From assembly GCA_051251645.1 (NCBI GenBank), contig JBPOEY010000004.1:186001-250000 (forward strand): 64,000 nt of DNA. Reading direction: 5' to 3'. This document shows positions 25,101-34,503 of this stretch, piece by piece. Below the pieces are notes generated by a model, which did not search any database, was not told where the DNA came from, and saw nothing but the letters and a program-made list of their open reading frames with translations. This stretch comes from Litorimonas sp051251645 (GTDB lineage: Bacteria > Pseudomonadota > Alphaproteobacteria > Caulobacterales > Maricaulaceae). A program made the translations under genes and the position numbers. The first letter of the stretch is position 1, and each line of letters opens with the position of its first letter.

Positions 25101-27491
25101 ATGAACCGATATTTTCTCTGGCTGATCATTCCAGCCAGTTTCGCGGCACTTTCATGCGCTCATGCTCAGGACCGTTCTGCTGCGCCATCACATTCAATTT
25201 TCGTTGGCCCTCAAAGTTCAAATTATGATGTCTCGTTTGCTTCCTTATCAGAGGCCGTCATCGACGCGCGCTATCGTCTGGAAAAAAGCGGATCAGTAGA
25301 AATCGTCATATCTGATGGCATGCACTACATTGCCGAACCCATCATCATTGATCCCGGCCTCTCAGGGACGAGGGAATATCCCCTACGCATTCGCGCCGAG
25401 ACCGAGCGCCACGTGATTTTATCTGGCGCGAAGCCTGTTGATCTGACGTGGTCTAAATTTTCTGACACCGTCTATTCCGCCCCTCTTTCAAAAGTGGATT
25501 TTGATGGTCTTCTCGTGAATGGAAATAGGCAGGTTCGGGCGCGTTATCCAAACTATGACCCTGAAATCACGAATTATGGCGGTTATAGCTCAGACGCCAT
25601 TTCGCCGAAGCGCGTCGGCACATGGAGCAAGCCGGAAACGGGTATATTTCATGCCTTGCACCGGGGAAAATGGGGTGGGTGGCACTATCAAGTCGAGGGC
25701 GTGAATGCGGACGGAACGTTGAGACTTGGACCCGGCGTCGGCAATAATCGCCCGTCAGACCCGCATGCTGAATTCCGCTATATTGAAAATATTTTCGAGG
25801 AATTGGATAGTCCTGGTGAGTGGTTTTATGATGCTGAGAAAGAGACGCTTTTCCATTATCCGGCCGCAGGCGTTGACATCGCTAACGCGCAAGTATCTTT
25901 GTCGACGACTGAAAGCTTGATCGAATTGCGCGGCACAGCTGAAGCGCCTGTCGAATTTGTCGACATTGAAGGGCTTGTGTTTGCCGATACGAAAATGACG
26001 TTTGAAAAAACAAACGAACCTCTTCTCCGCAGCGACTGGATGATCCATAGAGGAGCGGCGTTGTTGTTCGAAGGCACAGAAAATAGTTTTGTTCGTGGCT
26101 CTGAATTCAAAAATCTCGGAGGGAACGCTATATTCTTTTCCGGTTATAACCGCCGCTCCGGCGCGACTAGCAACAAGATTGAACAGATTGGAGCCGGGGC
26201 AATCAATGTGGTCGGAAAGCCGAGCGCTGTGCGGTCGCCCAGCTTTACATACCGTGAATTTGTCGATCTAGCCGACATGGATTTTGGATTAGGTCCCCAA
26301 TCAGAAGACTATCCTGCCAACATCCTGATTGAAGATAATCTGATTTACATGATCGGGCGCGTTGAAAAACAAGTGTCGGGCGTTCAAATCGCCATGGCAA
26401 GCCGGGTGACGGTCCTTAATAATTCGATTTATGATGTGCCGCGCGCAGGTATCAATATTGGCGACGGCACATGGGGTGGTCATGTTGTGCGCGGGAATGA
26501 CGTCTTTAATACTGTGTTAGAAACGGGAGACCACGGCGCGTTCAATTCATGGGGTCGGGATCGGTTCTGGCATCCTGATCGAAATGTGATGAACGAGATT
26601 GTGACGACCTACCCGGAGCTTATTCTCGCCGATGCAATCGAGGCCGTGGTCATAGAGAATAACCGATGGCAGTCCGATCATGGCTGGGACATTGATCTCG
26701 ATGACGGCGCGTCGAATTATATTGTTCGGAATAATCTATGTTTGAGCGGAGGATTGAAAATTCGGGAGGGGTTTAACCGAATTGCCGTCAACAACATCTT
26801 GATCAACAACTCATTCCACCCTCATGTGTGGTTCGAAAATTCGAATGATGTGTTCCAACGCAACATTATGATGACCTCATACAAGCAAATCAATGTTGCG
26901 GGTTGGGGACCACAAATTGACTCAAACCTATTCCCGACGCAGAGCATCTTGGAGAGAGTTCAAGCCTTAGGGATTGACAGCAACTCCCTCTATGGCGACC
27001 CGGATTTTAACGATGCGCCTAACGGTGATTTTCGTGTGACCGCGCAGTCTCCAGCGTTAAAGCTAGGCTTTGAGAATTTCCCTATGGAATTTGGAGTGAC
27101 GTCGGATTGGCTTAAAGAACAGGCCAAGACTCCGGACATTCCTGAGCTGTTTTCAATCTCAATGGACGTAGACCCAAACCAAGTTGTCGAACTCGTGGGG
27201 GCGACAATACGGAGCGTCACAGCGGTCGGGGAACAGTCGGCCTTCGGGTTACCCGAAGTTTCGGGTGTTATCGTTGAAAGCGTCGACCCTGACAGCATTG
27301 CCGATAGAGGAGGGTTACGCGCCGGCGATGTGATCGTTGGTGTCGCTGAGCGTTCAATGGCTGGAATGGAAAAGATGCCAAACGTAAATGCCCTCAGAGC
27401 GAATTATAGTGCCCGAAACTGGCAAAAGCGGTGGGGGCTGGTGATCGTCAGAAACCAAGCCGAGCAGAAAATAACGCTCCTCCTTCGTTAA
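25101..27491 (+). CDS. GH141-like right-handed beta-helix enzyme with C-terminal PDZ domain
   Basis: 796 residues. Signal peptide to about 22 (AALSCAHAQ; lipobox or ordinary cleavage both possible). The body resembles the GH141/parallel beta-helix family, which includes an alpha-L-fucosidase: an initial FVGPQSSNYD segment, SGTREYPLRIRAE, LVNGNRQVRARYP, and repeating N-rich rungs such as ILIEDNLIYMIG, VTVLNNSIYDVP and VIENNRWQSD. The last 80 residues form a PDZ-like unit (VIVESVDPDSIADRGGLRAGDVIVGV). PDZ fusion to a glycoside hydrolase is unusual. It lies 21 bp after the sulfatase gene. Assignment to GH141 rests on layout and context; another beta-helix lyase or hydrolase remains possible. Confidence 0.8.
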   Translation: MNRYFLWLIIPASFAALSCAHAQDRSAAPSHSIFVGPQSSNYDVSFASLSEAVIDARYRLEKSGSVEIVISDGMHYIAEPIIIDPGLSGTREYPLRIRAETERHVILSGAKPVDLTWSKFSDTVYSAPLSKVDFDGLLVNGNRQVRARYPNYDPEITNYGGYSSDAISPKRVGTWSKPETGIFHALHRGKWGGWHYQVEGVNADGTLRLGPGVGNNRPSDPHAEFRYIENIFEELDSPGEWFYDAEKETLFHYPAAGVDIANAQVSLSTTESLIELRGTAEAPVEFVDIEGLVFADTKMTFEKTNEPLLRSDWMIHRGAALLFEGTENSFVRGSEFKNLGGNAIFFSGYNRRSGATSNKIEQIGAGAINVVGKPSAVRSPSFTYREFVDLADMDFGLGPQSEDYPANILIEDNLIYMIGRVEKQVSGVQIAMASRVTVLNNSIYDVPRAGINIGDGTWGGHVVRGNDVFNTVLETGDHGAFNSWGRDRFWHPDRNVMNEIVTTYPELILADAIEAVVIENNRWQSDHGWDIDLDDGASNYIVRNNLCLSGGLKIREGFNRIAVNNILINNSFHPHVWFENSNDVFQRNIMMTSYKQINVAGWGPQIDSNLFPTQSILERVQALGIDSNSLYGDPDFNDAPNGDFRVTAQSPALKLGFENFPMEFGVTSDWLKEQAKTPDIPELFSISMDVDPNQVVELVGATIRSVTAVGEQSAFGLPEVSGVIVESVDPDSIADRGGLRAGDVIVGVAERSMAGMEKMPNVNALRANYSARNWQKRWGLVIVRNQAEQKITLLLR

Positions 27492-27528
27492 TGCGTTTGA
27501 ATTTCATCCGACAAAGTTATGGGATATG

Positions 27529-28881
27529 TTAGTCGGATATAGGTTGTACGCCTTCACTGACATTGTTTGTCCATCGGTTGAGTTTCTGTAAGAGCGAGTT
27601 TTTAAGGTCTGTATGACTGGAACTCACATCATTTTTCTCTCCAAGATCATTCGACAAGTTGAAAAGCTCTACGGAATTATCACTGTCATCGTCTATTTGA
27701 ACGAGTTTCCAATTACCGCTTCGAATAAATCGTTTGTTTTTGAACGCGTAAAACACGTCCCTTCGCGGCAATGGCGTCTGGCGAAGCAGATTCTCCTTCA
27801 CACTTGTTCCATCGATGTCGGATGAACTCGGCTTCTGACCGATGAAATCCAACAAGGTCGGTAAAATATCCATTGTCAAGACTGTCTGATTACTCACCGT
27901 CCCTTTTTCGATCTTGTCTGGAAAACTGATAATTGCGGGCACACGGCTTCCGCCCTCATAAACGCTGCCTTTATGTCCTCTGAGGTCTCCATTGCTTCCG
28001 TACCGGTTCGCGCCATTATCTGACAGGAAGAGGACAATCGTATTGTCATGTTGGCCCGTATCTTTGATGGCCTGCATGACTGTCCCCACCCCATCATCCA
28101 TAACCTCGACCATTTCCTTGTAGATTGACCGAATTTGGTCCCGATCCACGTCTTTGGTCCCGCGTCGTCCGATGTCTCTCAAAGCTTTATCAATGCGTCT
28201 TTGATAGGGGCTGTGCGGGGCTTCATGCGGTAGGTAGAGAAAGAAGGGTTTGCCCGTTGTCGTTGGCGTGTTGGCCTTTATATATGCAACCGCATTGCTG
28301 GTTATGAGATCGGTTGTATAACCCTCATTATTTTGGATTTCATCGCCTTGCCACCAATCCAGATTTCCGGCCACATCTATGTGGGCGTGATAGTCAATAT
28401 TACCGCTCACAAACCCCTCAAATGTATCAAATCCTTGTCGGGTTGGGTTATACTCTTTCGAATATCCCAAGTGCCATTTCCCAAACATGCCGGTATTATA
28501 ACCATGTTTCTTGAACTCTTCAGCGATCGTTGTTTCATTCAGCGGCAAGCCAACATCTCGATGGCTCCTTGCGGTTATAACTCCTGACACGCCTGTGCTC
28601 TGCTGGTATTTTCCTGTCATCAATGCGGCCCGAGTTGGGCTGCAAACAGATCCATTCGAATGAAAGTCCGTGAATTTAACACCATTAGCCGCGAGTAAAT
28701 CTATATTTGGCGTTTGGACGAATGTGTTGCCGTAGCTCGATAGTCCGCCATATCCGAGGTCGTCAGCCATAATTATTACAATGTTCGGGCGCATATCTGC
28801 GCTCTGACCGTTTACGCCCTCTATTGTGGCGCATGACGTAATCAGCACGAATGACATCGCAATAATGGCTATTTTTCTCAT
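27529..28881 (-). CDS. S1-family sulfatase, lipoprotein
   Basis: 450 residues. Lipobox ITSC with lipid Cys17; MADDLGYGGLSSYG carries metal ligands; active-site CSPTRAALMTG with Cys80; FGKWHLGYS and FLSDNGANRYGSNGDLRGHKGS follow. Shorter than the three sulfatases with C-terminal extensions and clearly a different subgroup. It is last in a minus-strand operon after GH29 and DUF1080 genes, with 46 bp separating it from DUF1080. It converges with the GH141-like gene, the two ends being 37 bp apart. A 7-bp stem spans both ends but no T-run is present. Specificity unknown. Confidence 0.92.
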   Translation of the reverse strand: MRKIAIIAMSFVLITSCATIEGVNGQSADMRPNIVIIMADDLGYGGLSSYGNTFVQTPNIDLLAANGVKFTDFHSNGSVCSPTRAALMTGKYQQSTGVSGVITARSHRDVGLPLNETTIAEEFKKHGYNTGMFGKWHLGYSKEYNPTRQGFDTFEGFVSGNIDYHAHIDVAGNLDWWQGDEIQNNEGYTTDLITSNAVAYIKANTPTTTGKPFFLYLPHEAPHSPYQRRIDKALRDIGRRGTKDVDRDQIRSIYKEMVEVMDDGVGTVMQAIKDTGQHDNTIVLFLSDNGANRYGSNGDLRGHKGSVYEGGSRVPAIISFPDKIEKGTVSNQTVLTMDILPTLLDFIGQKPSSSDIDGTSVKENLLRQTPLPRRDVFYAFKNKRFIRSGNWKLVQIDDDSDNSVELFNLSNDLGEKNDVSSSHTDLKNSLLQKLNRWTNNVSEGVQPISD

Positions 28882-28927
28882 CTTATGAGCCTATCTTTTT
28901 GATATATGACTTACGGATTTCAGCGTT

Positions 28928-29764
28928 TTAGTCTTTCAAAAAGTCATCGATAGGATGGCTTTCCGAGAACTTTTTAATGTCTATATTGCGGTAAAATATT
29001 TCCGCTGTTTCTGATTGAAACCCGATGATGCCTGCGGCGGGGTTCAAATTAAGCGCCACATTTACGACGTCGCCGTTGAGTTTGTGGATTGAGTATTCAC
29101 CCCCCATCACGATGATTTCAGCAAAATTCGATTTGTCGTTAAGGCCATTGAAGTTTCTTGTTTCCTTGGCGCGATGTAGCCATCTCATTTCGTCATAAGT
29201 GTCTTGACCCTCATAGAGAATTCCACCGTCATTGGCATGACGGTATTCGTCTCTATCGGGATCGAAATACCAGTCATATTCGACGCCTTTGGGGCGGATA
29301 AGATCTCCTGTCCGGTTTCTATCTTCCGTCTGCACATATTGAATTTGGTATTCTAAGCCTGTGGGAAATATTTTATCGTCGGTTATATGATAATAAACGC
29401 CCGCGTCATATTGCCACTTATCAAAATAGTTCGCCTTCTTTTCCCCCCATTTATATTCGAACTTCAGGTGGTATCTGTCATATTCAGCTTTGGTATATAG
29501 CATGCCTATAGTTCCATCGGTTCCCTCATTAAGGTCGATCTCGTCCGGCCAGCGATCATCAAAAACATGAATTGCCCCGTCTTCTATCGCGAAAACCCTC
29601 TTGGCCAATTCAGGATCGTCATCTTTGAGCTTCAGATACAACCCATCGTAGTTTTTGCCATTAAATAGGGGGATAAACTTATCCTTCGCTGACTCACTGC
29701 TAAGGCAGGCCCCGAGGGTGGAGAGCGCGATCAGGGATAATAATGATGTTTTCATCGGTGTCAT
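28928..29764 (-). CDS. DUF1080 lipoprotein, possible 3-keto-glycoside hydrolase
   Basis: About 278 residues. Lipobox LGAC; then the DUF1080 hallmarks FIPLFNGKNYDGLYL, IEDGAIHVFDD, YHLKFEYKWGEK, AGVYYHI, GLEYQIQY and, near the end, VNVALNLNPAAGIIGFQSE with EIFYRNIDIK. The fold is a concanavalin-like beta-sandwich. Some DUF1080 members have been shown to cleave 3-keto-glycosides, which fits the GMC oxidoreductase pair encoded at 36140-38420. The frame is open to an ATG at 29824, but starts at 29764 or 29755 place the signal peptide at the N-terminus; none has a strong ribosome-binding site. It lies downstream of GH29 in the same operon. It could instead be a non-catalytic sugar-binding protein. 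Confidence 0.82.
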   Translation of the reverse strand: MTPMKTSLLSLIALSTLGACLSSESAKDKFIPLFNGKNYDGLYLKLKDDDPELAKRVFAIEDGAIHVFDDRWPDEIDLNEGTDGTIGMLYTKAEYDRYHLKFEYKWGEKKANYFDKWQYDAGVYYHITDDKIFPTGLEYQIQYVQTEDRNRTGDLIRPKGVEYDWYFDPDRDEYRHANDGGILYEGQDTYDEMRWLHRAKETRNFNGLNDKSNFAEIIVMGGEYSIHKLNGDVVNVALNLNPAAGIIGFQSETAEIFYRNIDIKKFSESHPIDDFLKD

Positions 29765-29844
29765 GACTTTGCAATCGCTTATTTTGAATCTGCTCCAACG
29801 GATCGTTCTAAAGCTGCGAACCATCCTGCGTGGACGCAGCCTGA

Positions 29845-31371
29845 TTATTTTGGCTTAGGTGTAATCTCCAAGGCATAGCCTATGCCTTCGCTGTCAAACG
29901 TAGGCAGGGTGATATTCACAGCATCAGCATCACTCGACCAATCCAGCTTTTGACCGGTGCCCAACAACCGAATCATATCAATATCAATGCCCATTAGAGC
30001 TTTGACCGACGCGAGGCCATCATCCGGTCGCGCCAAGGCGATGACATAAATTTTGCCGCCCTTTTGTGTGAACCAAAAATCATTGCTCTCAAATTCAAAC
30101 TGCATCGTGCCTTCGCGGCGATCTTCGCCGCCGCCGATCGCAATGTGAGTCGGGCCTTCCTTCGTCGTGGTCCACGCATTCGTGCCGTAGATTGCATCGC
30201 CATTGACGGCGAGCCAGTCGCCGACCGCGCTCAAGTTTTCTACAGTTTGCGGGGGTATGTTGCCGCGGCCATCCGGGCCGACATTCAGGAGGAAGTTCCC
30301 GCCCTTGCTTACATTCTCAACCAGCCAGAACAGCGTTTCGGTCGGCGTTTTCCAGTCATTATCATAGGATTTATAGCCCCAAGAGTGATTGGTCGTCGCA
30401 ATGCCCTCCCAAATGCCTTCTAGGGGGTTGTCAGGAATTTCATTGTCGCGCGGCGTGCCGATATCGCCAAATCCACTACCCAATCGTGAATTGACGAGGA
30501 TTTCAGGATTGGCGGCGTAAACATCCGAATAAATTTGAAAGCTATAGCGAGCGGGTGTGTAGTTATTGGCGTCGAACCACATTTGGCTCAGCTCATAATT
30601 ATTGGCGAGTTCCCGAACCTGCGGCAGGGCTTTGGTCTGCATGTAATCGTCAAACGTGACGGGCGCAGGATCCCACCGATTGGCAAAAATGGTGCGCGGC
30701 GGGTTTTCAGGGGCGTAGTCTTTTAGCCCCCCATCACCGCCGTCTTGCCAGTCAGATCCATGCGAATAATAAACACCGAAGGCGAGGCCCGCTTTCCTAC
30801 AAGCCGCTTCCAGTTCAGCAATAATGTCGCGTCCAAACGGCGAGGCGTCGATGATATCGAACTCGCTGACTTTTGAATCATAGAGCGCAAAGCCGTCATG
30901 GTGTTTGGCCGTGATGACCATATATTTCATGCCCGCTGCTTTGGCGATAGCGGCCCATTCATCCGCATCGAAATCGACCGGATTGAAGGTTGTAGCGAGC
31001 TCTGCATATTCCGCGCGCGGGATTTCCTTGCGGCGCATAATCCACTCGGCAACCTTTGGACCTTCGCCGCCCTCTTCCATACGTTCGCCTTTCCATACGC
31101 CCGCAGGTTGCGCGTAAAGACCCCAATGAATGAACATGCCATAGGTATTTTCGTTAAAGCGGACACGGCCAGCCTCTTTCGCGGGAGACGTGTTCATAGA
31201 CGTCCACTGTTCCGCCAAGTTTGATGGCGTTTCCGCGCTAGCAGAGGCGGGGGCTGATGTTAGGGAGTCCTCGACGACCGAGCAGGCCGTTGCCGTAAAT
31301 AAGGTTGCGCCAGCGATCGTTGCTAGAAACACAGTCTTCAAGGCTGAGCCCTTTATTTCGAATGATATCAT
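29845..31371 (-). CDS. GH29 alpha-L-fucosidase, lipoprotein
   Basis: About 508 residues. Signal peptide with TATAC lipobox near residue 30; catalytic barrel beginning NTYGMFIHWGLYAQPAG, then EWIMRRKEIPRAEYA, TAKHHDGFALYDS and nucleophile Asp267 in QMWFDAN. NHSWGYKSYDNDWKTP and GGNFLLNVGPDGRG complete the family pattern. The ATG at 31371 follows GGGGGAAC; a longer frame to 31404 lacks support. It is the head gene of the minus-strand operon GH29-DUF1080-sulfatase, divergent from another GH29 (31499) of the same subgroup. The Asp-Ala-Asn after Trp-Phe differs from the WFDT of its relatives, so the +1 pocket may differ. Confidence 0.93.
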   Translation of the reverse strand: MISFEIKGSALKTVFLATIAGATLFTATACSVVEDSLTSAPASASAETPSNLAEQWTSMNTSPAKEAGRVRFNENTYGMFIHWGLYAQPAGVWKGERMEEGGEGPKVAEWIMRRKEIPRAEYAELATTFNPVDFDADEWAAIAKAAGMKYMVITAKHHDGFALYDSKVSEFDIIDASPFGRDIIAELEAACRKAGLAFGVYYSHGSDWQDGGDGGLKDYAPENPPRTIFANRWDPAPVTFDDYMQTKALPQVRELANNYELSQMWFDANNYTPARYSFQIYSDVYAANPEILVNSRLGSGFGDIGTPRDNEIPDNPLEGIWEGIATTNHSWGYKSYDNDWKTPTETLFWLVENVSKGGNFLLNVGPDGRGNIPPQTVENLSAVGDWLAVNGDAIYGTNAWTTTKEGPTHIAIGGGEDRREGTMQFEFESNDFWFTQKGGKIYVIALARPDDGLASVKALMGIDIDMIRLLGTGQKLDWSSDADAVNITLPTFDSEGIGYALEITPKPK

Positions 31372-31406
31372 GACAATGTTCCCCCGACCTTGAACACAGC
31401 ACAATA

Positions 31407-31420
31407 TTAAATATAAAACA
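31407..31420 (-). promoter_or_regulatory. Recurrent AT-rich motif, copy 4
   Basis: On the minus strand it reads TGTTTTATATTTAA. It lies in the 127-bp space between the two divergent GH29 genes at 31371 and 31499, where a single regulator could control both operons. CTAGTT follows at 31441. Confidence 0.45.
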
Positions 31421-31498
31421 AGAGTTCAAATAAGACTAGACTAGTTGTTGTGGTTAGGCCTAAACTCTCAGAAACTAAGGGTTGGGGAGGCTGTTTCA

Positions 31499-33079
31499 AT
31501 GTCCAGACGTTCCGTTTCATATCAGACACTGCGCCGCTTTGGCCGTATTGCGCTTCCGTCGCTCGCCGTCTTTCTCGTGGCGGCCTGCACAAATACGGAG
31601 ATGGCGGCTGATGAGCCGCTTCAAACGGTAGCCGCCAAGCCTAACCTCCATCCGCATGAAGGGTCTGGCATTGTCGGATCGCCGGAAATGATCAAGCTGA
31701 GCGCTGAATGGGCGGTGATGAACGACTCTGCGCCAAAGGATCGAGGGCGCAAACGATTCACCGAGAACAAATACGGTATGTTCATTCACTGGGGGCTTTA
31801 TGCTCAACCTGGTGGAGTCTGGAAAGGTAAACGCGCGGAAGACGGCGGGAATGGCCCATCTCTCGGCGAATGGATTATGCGGCGTAAGGAAATCCCACGT
31901 TCTGAGTATGCGGAGCTCGCCACGACATTCAATCCGGTCAATTTCGACGCCGACGAATGGGTCGCTGTCGCCAAGGCGGCGGGCATGAAATATATGGTCA
32001 TTACGTCGAAACATCATGATGGCTTTGCGCTGTTCGATTCCGACGTCAGTGATTATAATGTTGTCGACGGAACCCCGTTTGGTCGGGACTTGATTGCCGA
32101 ATTGGAAACCGCTTGCAAAAAAGCTGGACTAGCCTTCGGTGTTTATTACTCGCAATCGCTTGATTGGCGCGATGGCGGCGACGGGGGTTGGGCTGACTAC
32201 CAGCCTGCAAACGCGCCCCAAGGCCGCAAAAGAATGCCTAATCAATGGGACCCGTCGCCAACGTCTTTCGATGACTATATTGCCAACAAGTCGCTGCCGC
32301 AGGTGCAGGAACTTGTCAATAATTACGATCTCTCACAGATTTGGTTCGACACACCGATTTTCATCCCGCCAAAATACAGCATGGCCTTCTACAAGACTGT
32401 TTACAACGCCAACCCCGAAATTCTGGTCAACCAGCGTATCGGGAATGGTTTTGGCGATATCGGAATACCAGGTGACAATGTTATTCCGAGCGAGAAAAGC
32501 GCGAACACATGGGAAGGGATCGCGACGACCAATCATTCTTGGGGTTATAAATCCTACGATAATGACTGGAAATCGCCAGCCGAAACAATGTTCTGGCTGA
32601 TTGAGAATGTCAGCAAAGGCGGAAACTTCCTCCTTAACGTCGGGCCTGATGGAAGCGGCACGATCCCCGCCCAGTCGGTGGAAAACCTTCTGGCCGTCGG
32701 TGAATGGCTGAAAGTTTATGGCGATGCTGTTTACGGTACACGGGCTTGGGACACCTCCAAGGAAGGGCCGACAAATATTGACATGAGAAAAGCGCGACGG
32801 GAGAAAATCAAGCCGAGCTTCGAATTTACCCCTGAGGACTTCTGGTTCACCACAAAAGATGATTCAGTTTATGCGATTGCGATGGCGTTTCCAGACGGCA
32901 ACAGAGTCAGAATGTCTTCGCTCGCGGACTACCCGGTCGCGAGTATCGAGCTGGTTCGCGGCGCTGGCAGTGTTTTGCCTGTGAGCTGGGATAAGCGCTC
33001 AGACTATATTGAGGTGACCCTACCGGGCGATATCAATAGAGATGCGTTGGGCTATGCTTTGAAGGTCAATCTAAAGTGA
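31499..33079 (+). CDS. GH29 alpha-L-fucosidase, lipoprotein
   Basis: 526 residues. Signal peptide ending LVAAC-T; a linker containing GSGIVGSPEMIKLSAEW; catalytic barrel from NKYGMFIHWGLYAQPGG, TSKHHDGFALFDS, and nucleophile Asp284 in QIWFDTP. NHSWGYKSYDNDWKSP and GGNFLLNVGPDGSG follow. The ATG at 31499 has GGGGAGG nine bases upstream; the frame also opens from a TTG at 31445, which I reject. It is the close relative of the GH29 at 60486, sharing the same N-terminal linker. It heads a seven-gene plus-strand operon; its stop overlaps the esterase start. Exo-fucosidase role at the cell envelope is family knowledge; the bond cleaved is unknown. Confidence 0.94.
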   Translation: MSRRSVSYQTLRRFGRIALPSLAVFLVAACTNTEMAADEPLQTVAAKPNLHPHEGSGIVGSPEMIKLSAEWAVMNDSAPKDRGRKRFTENKYGMFIHWGLYAQPGGVWKGKRAEDGGNGPSLGEWIMRRKEIPRSEYAELATTFNPVNFDADEWVAVAKAAGMKYMVITSKHHDGFALFDSDVSDYNVVDGTPFGRDLIAELETACKKAGLAFGVYYSQSLDWRDGGDGGWADYQPANAPQGRKRMPNQWDPSPTSFDDYIANKSLPQVQELVNNYDLSQIWFDTPIFIPPKYSMAFYKTVYNANPEILVNQRIGNGFGDIGIPGDNVIPSEKSANTWEGIATTNHSWGYKSYDNDWKSPAETMFWLIENVSKGGNFLLNVGPDGSGTIPAQSVENLLAVGEWLKVYGDAVYGTRAWDTSKEGPTNIDMRKARREKIKPSFEFTPEDFWFTTKDDSVYAIAMAFPDGNRVRMSSLADYPVASIELVRGAGSVLPVSWDKRSDYIEVTLPGDINRDALGYALKVNLK

Positions 33080-34467
33080 TTTGGCGCTCGAAATTTTTAT
33101 GTCTGACGGCGGTATTTTTGTGTGCCTGCAGCACAACTTTATCCGATCCTGTAGCCACCAATTCTGTCACGGCGACACCTGTTTCATCTGATTATGCGAA
33201 CGATTTGAAAGTAGTCGAAAGGGATTTTTCCGCTCTGACGCAAAGGAAAGTTCCTCCCGCTATTTACGGGATGACACAACGCGCCGATGGTCTCACCGAA
33301 TTTTTCATGGACGGCCCTAATTATGAAGGAAACCCGACCCGGATTTACGCGATTTACGGCTATCCCGAAACGCCTCTGTCAGGCGAAAATGTCGAGCCGG
33401 GCAAGGCCCCCGCAATTGTTCTCGTTCATGGCGGAGGCGGGTCAGCTTTTGCCGAATGGGTGCAGCGTTGGAATGATGCCGGCTTCGCCGCTATCGCCAT
33501 CGCAACCGAAGGGCAGGTTGATAAATCTGAGCGGATCAATAATTTACGGGTGTGGGAACGGCACGCTTATTCCGGGCCGCGTCGTCAGGGACTCTACTTG
33601 GATTCCAAAGCGGAAATTACCGACCAATGGATGTATCACGCTGTCTCCGCCACCCTGCTGGCCAATAATTATTTAAGGAGCCAAGATAATATTTCGGTCG
33701 ATAATATCGGGATCATGGGTGTATCCTGGGGTGGCATCATTACCAGCACGGTCATCGGTTATGACCAACGATTCGATTTCGCCATCCCGACTTATGGCAT
33801 CGGATATTTGAGCCGCATTGAGAATAAATACGGCAATGTGCTTGGCCGCAACAAGCAGTATCAAGCGGTTTGGGAGCCGGCGAAAAAGTTCAAGAATGTG
33901 ACAATGCCTACGCTTTGGCTCACAAACGCCAATGATAAACATTTTCCATTGAATTGGCAGATGCGTAGCTATCAGGATGTGTCCGGCGATGTGGCGGTAA
34001 GCATTCCGCCAAACTTCCGGCACGGGCATCCGCCGGCGTGGGAAAGACCTGAGTCTTATGACTTCGCTCGCTCCGTGGTGCTGGATGGTAAGATTGCGGC
34101 AAAGCCCGTTTCAATCTCGCTGAATGATGACGGCATTGCGGACGCGCGATTGCAGTTCAATCCGGCGGCAATTGAAGCAAAACGCCCCGTTAGTGCGACA
34201 ATCCACTATACAATGGATAGCGGTTATGCCGGGCATTCAAATTGGGTCGCGAAACCCGCCATGCTGACGCAAACCAACTCGGCAGCAGGCCTGTATAGCG
34301 TAACATTCGATGGTCTACCGAACGACACAACGCGCTGGTTTATCAATGTCGATGCCGAGGTCGTGGACGGCGACAGACCTGTCGTAGTGTCCAGTGGTCT
34401 TTGCGATGTCGTGACCGAACCCGATACGGGAACTCGCCATTGCTACGGACCAGAAACGCTGAATTGA
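33076..34467 (+). CDS. Exported alpha/beta-hydrolase, acetyl-xylan-esterase/dienelactone-hydrolase-like
   Basis: 463 residues. Lipoprotein signal with LCAC-S. The alpha/beta-hydrolase core shows the oxyanion-loop segment IVLVHGGGGSAFAEWVQRW, the nucleophile elbow GVSWGG (Ser217), an acid at NDKHFP (Asp287) and a histidine region FRHGHPPAW (His316/318). About 110 C-terminal residues form a beta-rich extension. The GTG start overlaps the preceding GH29 stop by four bases, so translation is coupled. In this setting the most likely job is removal of acetyl groups from acetylated fucoidan before fucosidases act. Substrate is inference; a general carbohydrate esterase or peptidase-like activity cannot be excluded. 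Confidence 0.82.
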   Translation: MIWRSKFLCLTAVFLCACSTTLSDPVATNSVTATPVSSDYANDLKVVERDFSALTQRKVPPAIYGMTQRADGLTEFFMDGPNYEGNPTRIYAIYGYPETPLSGENVEPGKAPAIVLVHGGGGSAFAEWVQRWNDAGFAAIAIATEGQVDKSERINNLRVWERHAYSGPRRQGLYLDSKAEITDQWMYHAVSATLLANNYLRSQDNISVDNIGIMGVSWGGIITSTVIGYDQRFDFAIPTYGIGYLSRIENKYGNVLGRNKQYQAVWEPAKKFKNVTMPTLWLTNANDKHFPLNWQMRSYQDVSGDVAVSIPPNFRHGHPPAWERPESYDFARSVVLDGKIAAKPVSISLNDDGIADARLQFNPAAIEAKRPVSATIHYTMDSGYAGHSNWVAKPAMLTQTNSAAGLYSVTFDGLPNDTTRWFINVDAEVVDGDRPVVVSSGLCDVVTEPDTGTRHCYGPETLN

Positions 34468-34503
34468 GCGGCATAACAATTTCAAACGCGCGGGGAGGCG
34501 CAT

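Noticed and set aside
27506..27538. 7-bp stem between convergent genes as a bidirectional terminator
   Set aside because: The arms ATCCGAC/GTCGGAT have a long loop, overlap coding sequence and no T-run follows on either strand.
28896..28910. TTTTTGATATATGAC as another copy of the shared operator motif
   Set aside because: It lies in a 46-bp gap inside an operon, next to the start codon of the sulfatase at 28881, so it may be a chance AT-rich match.
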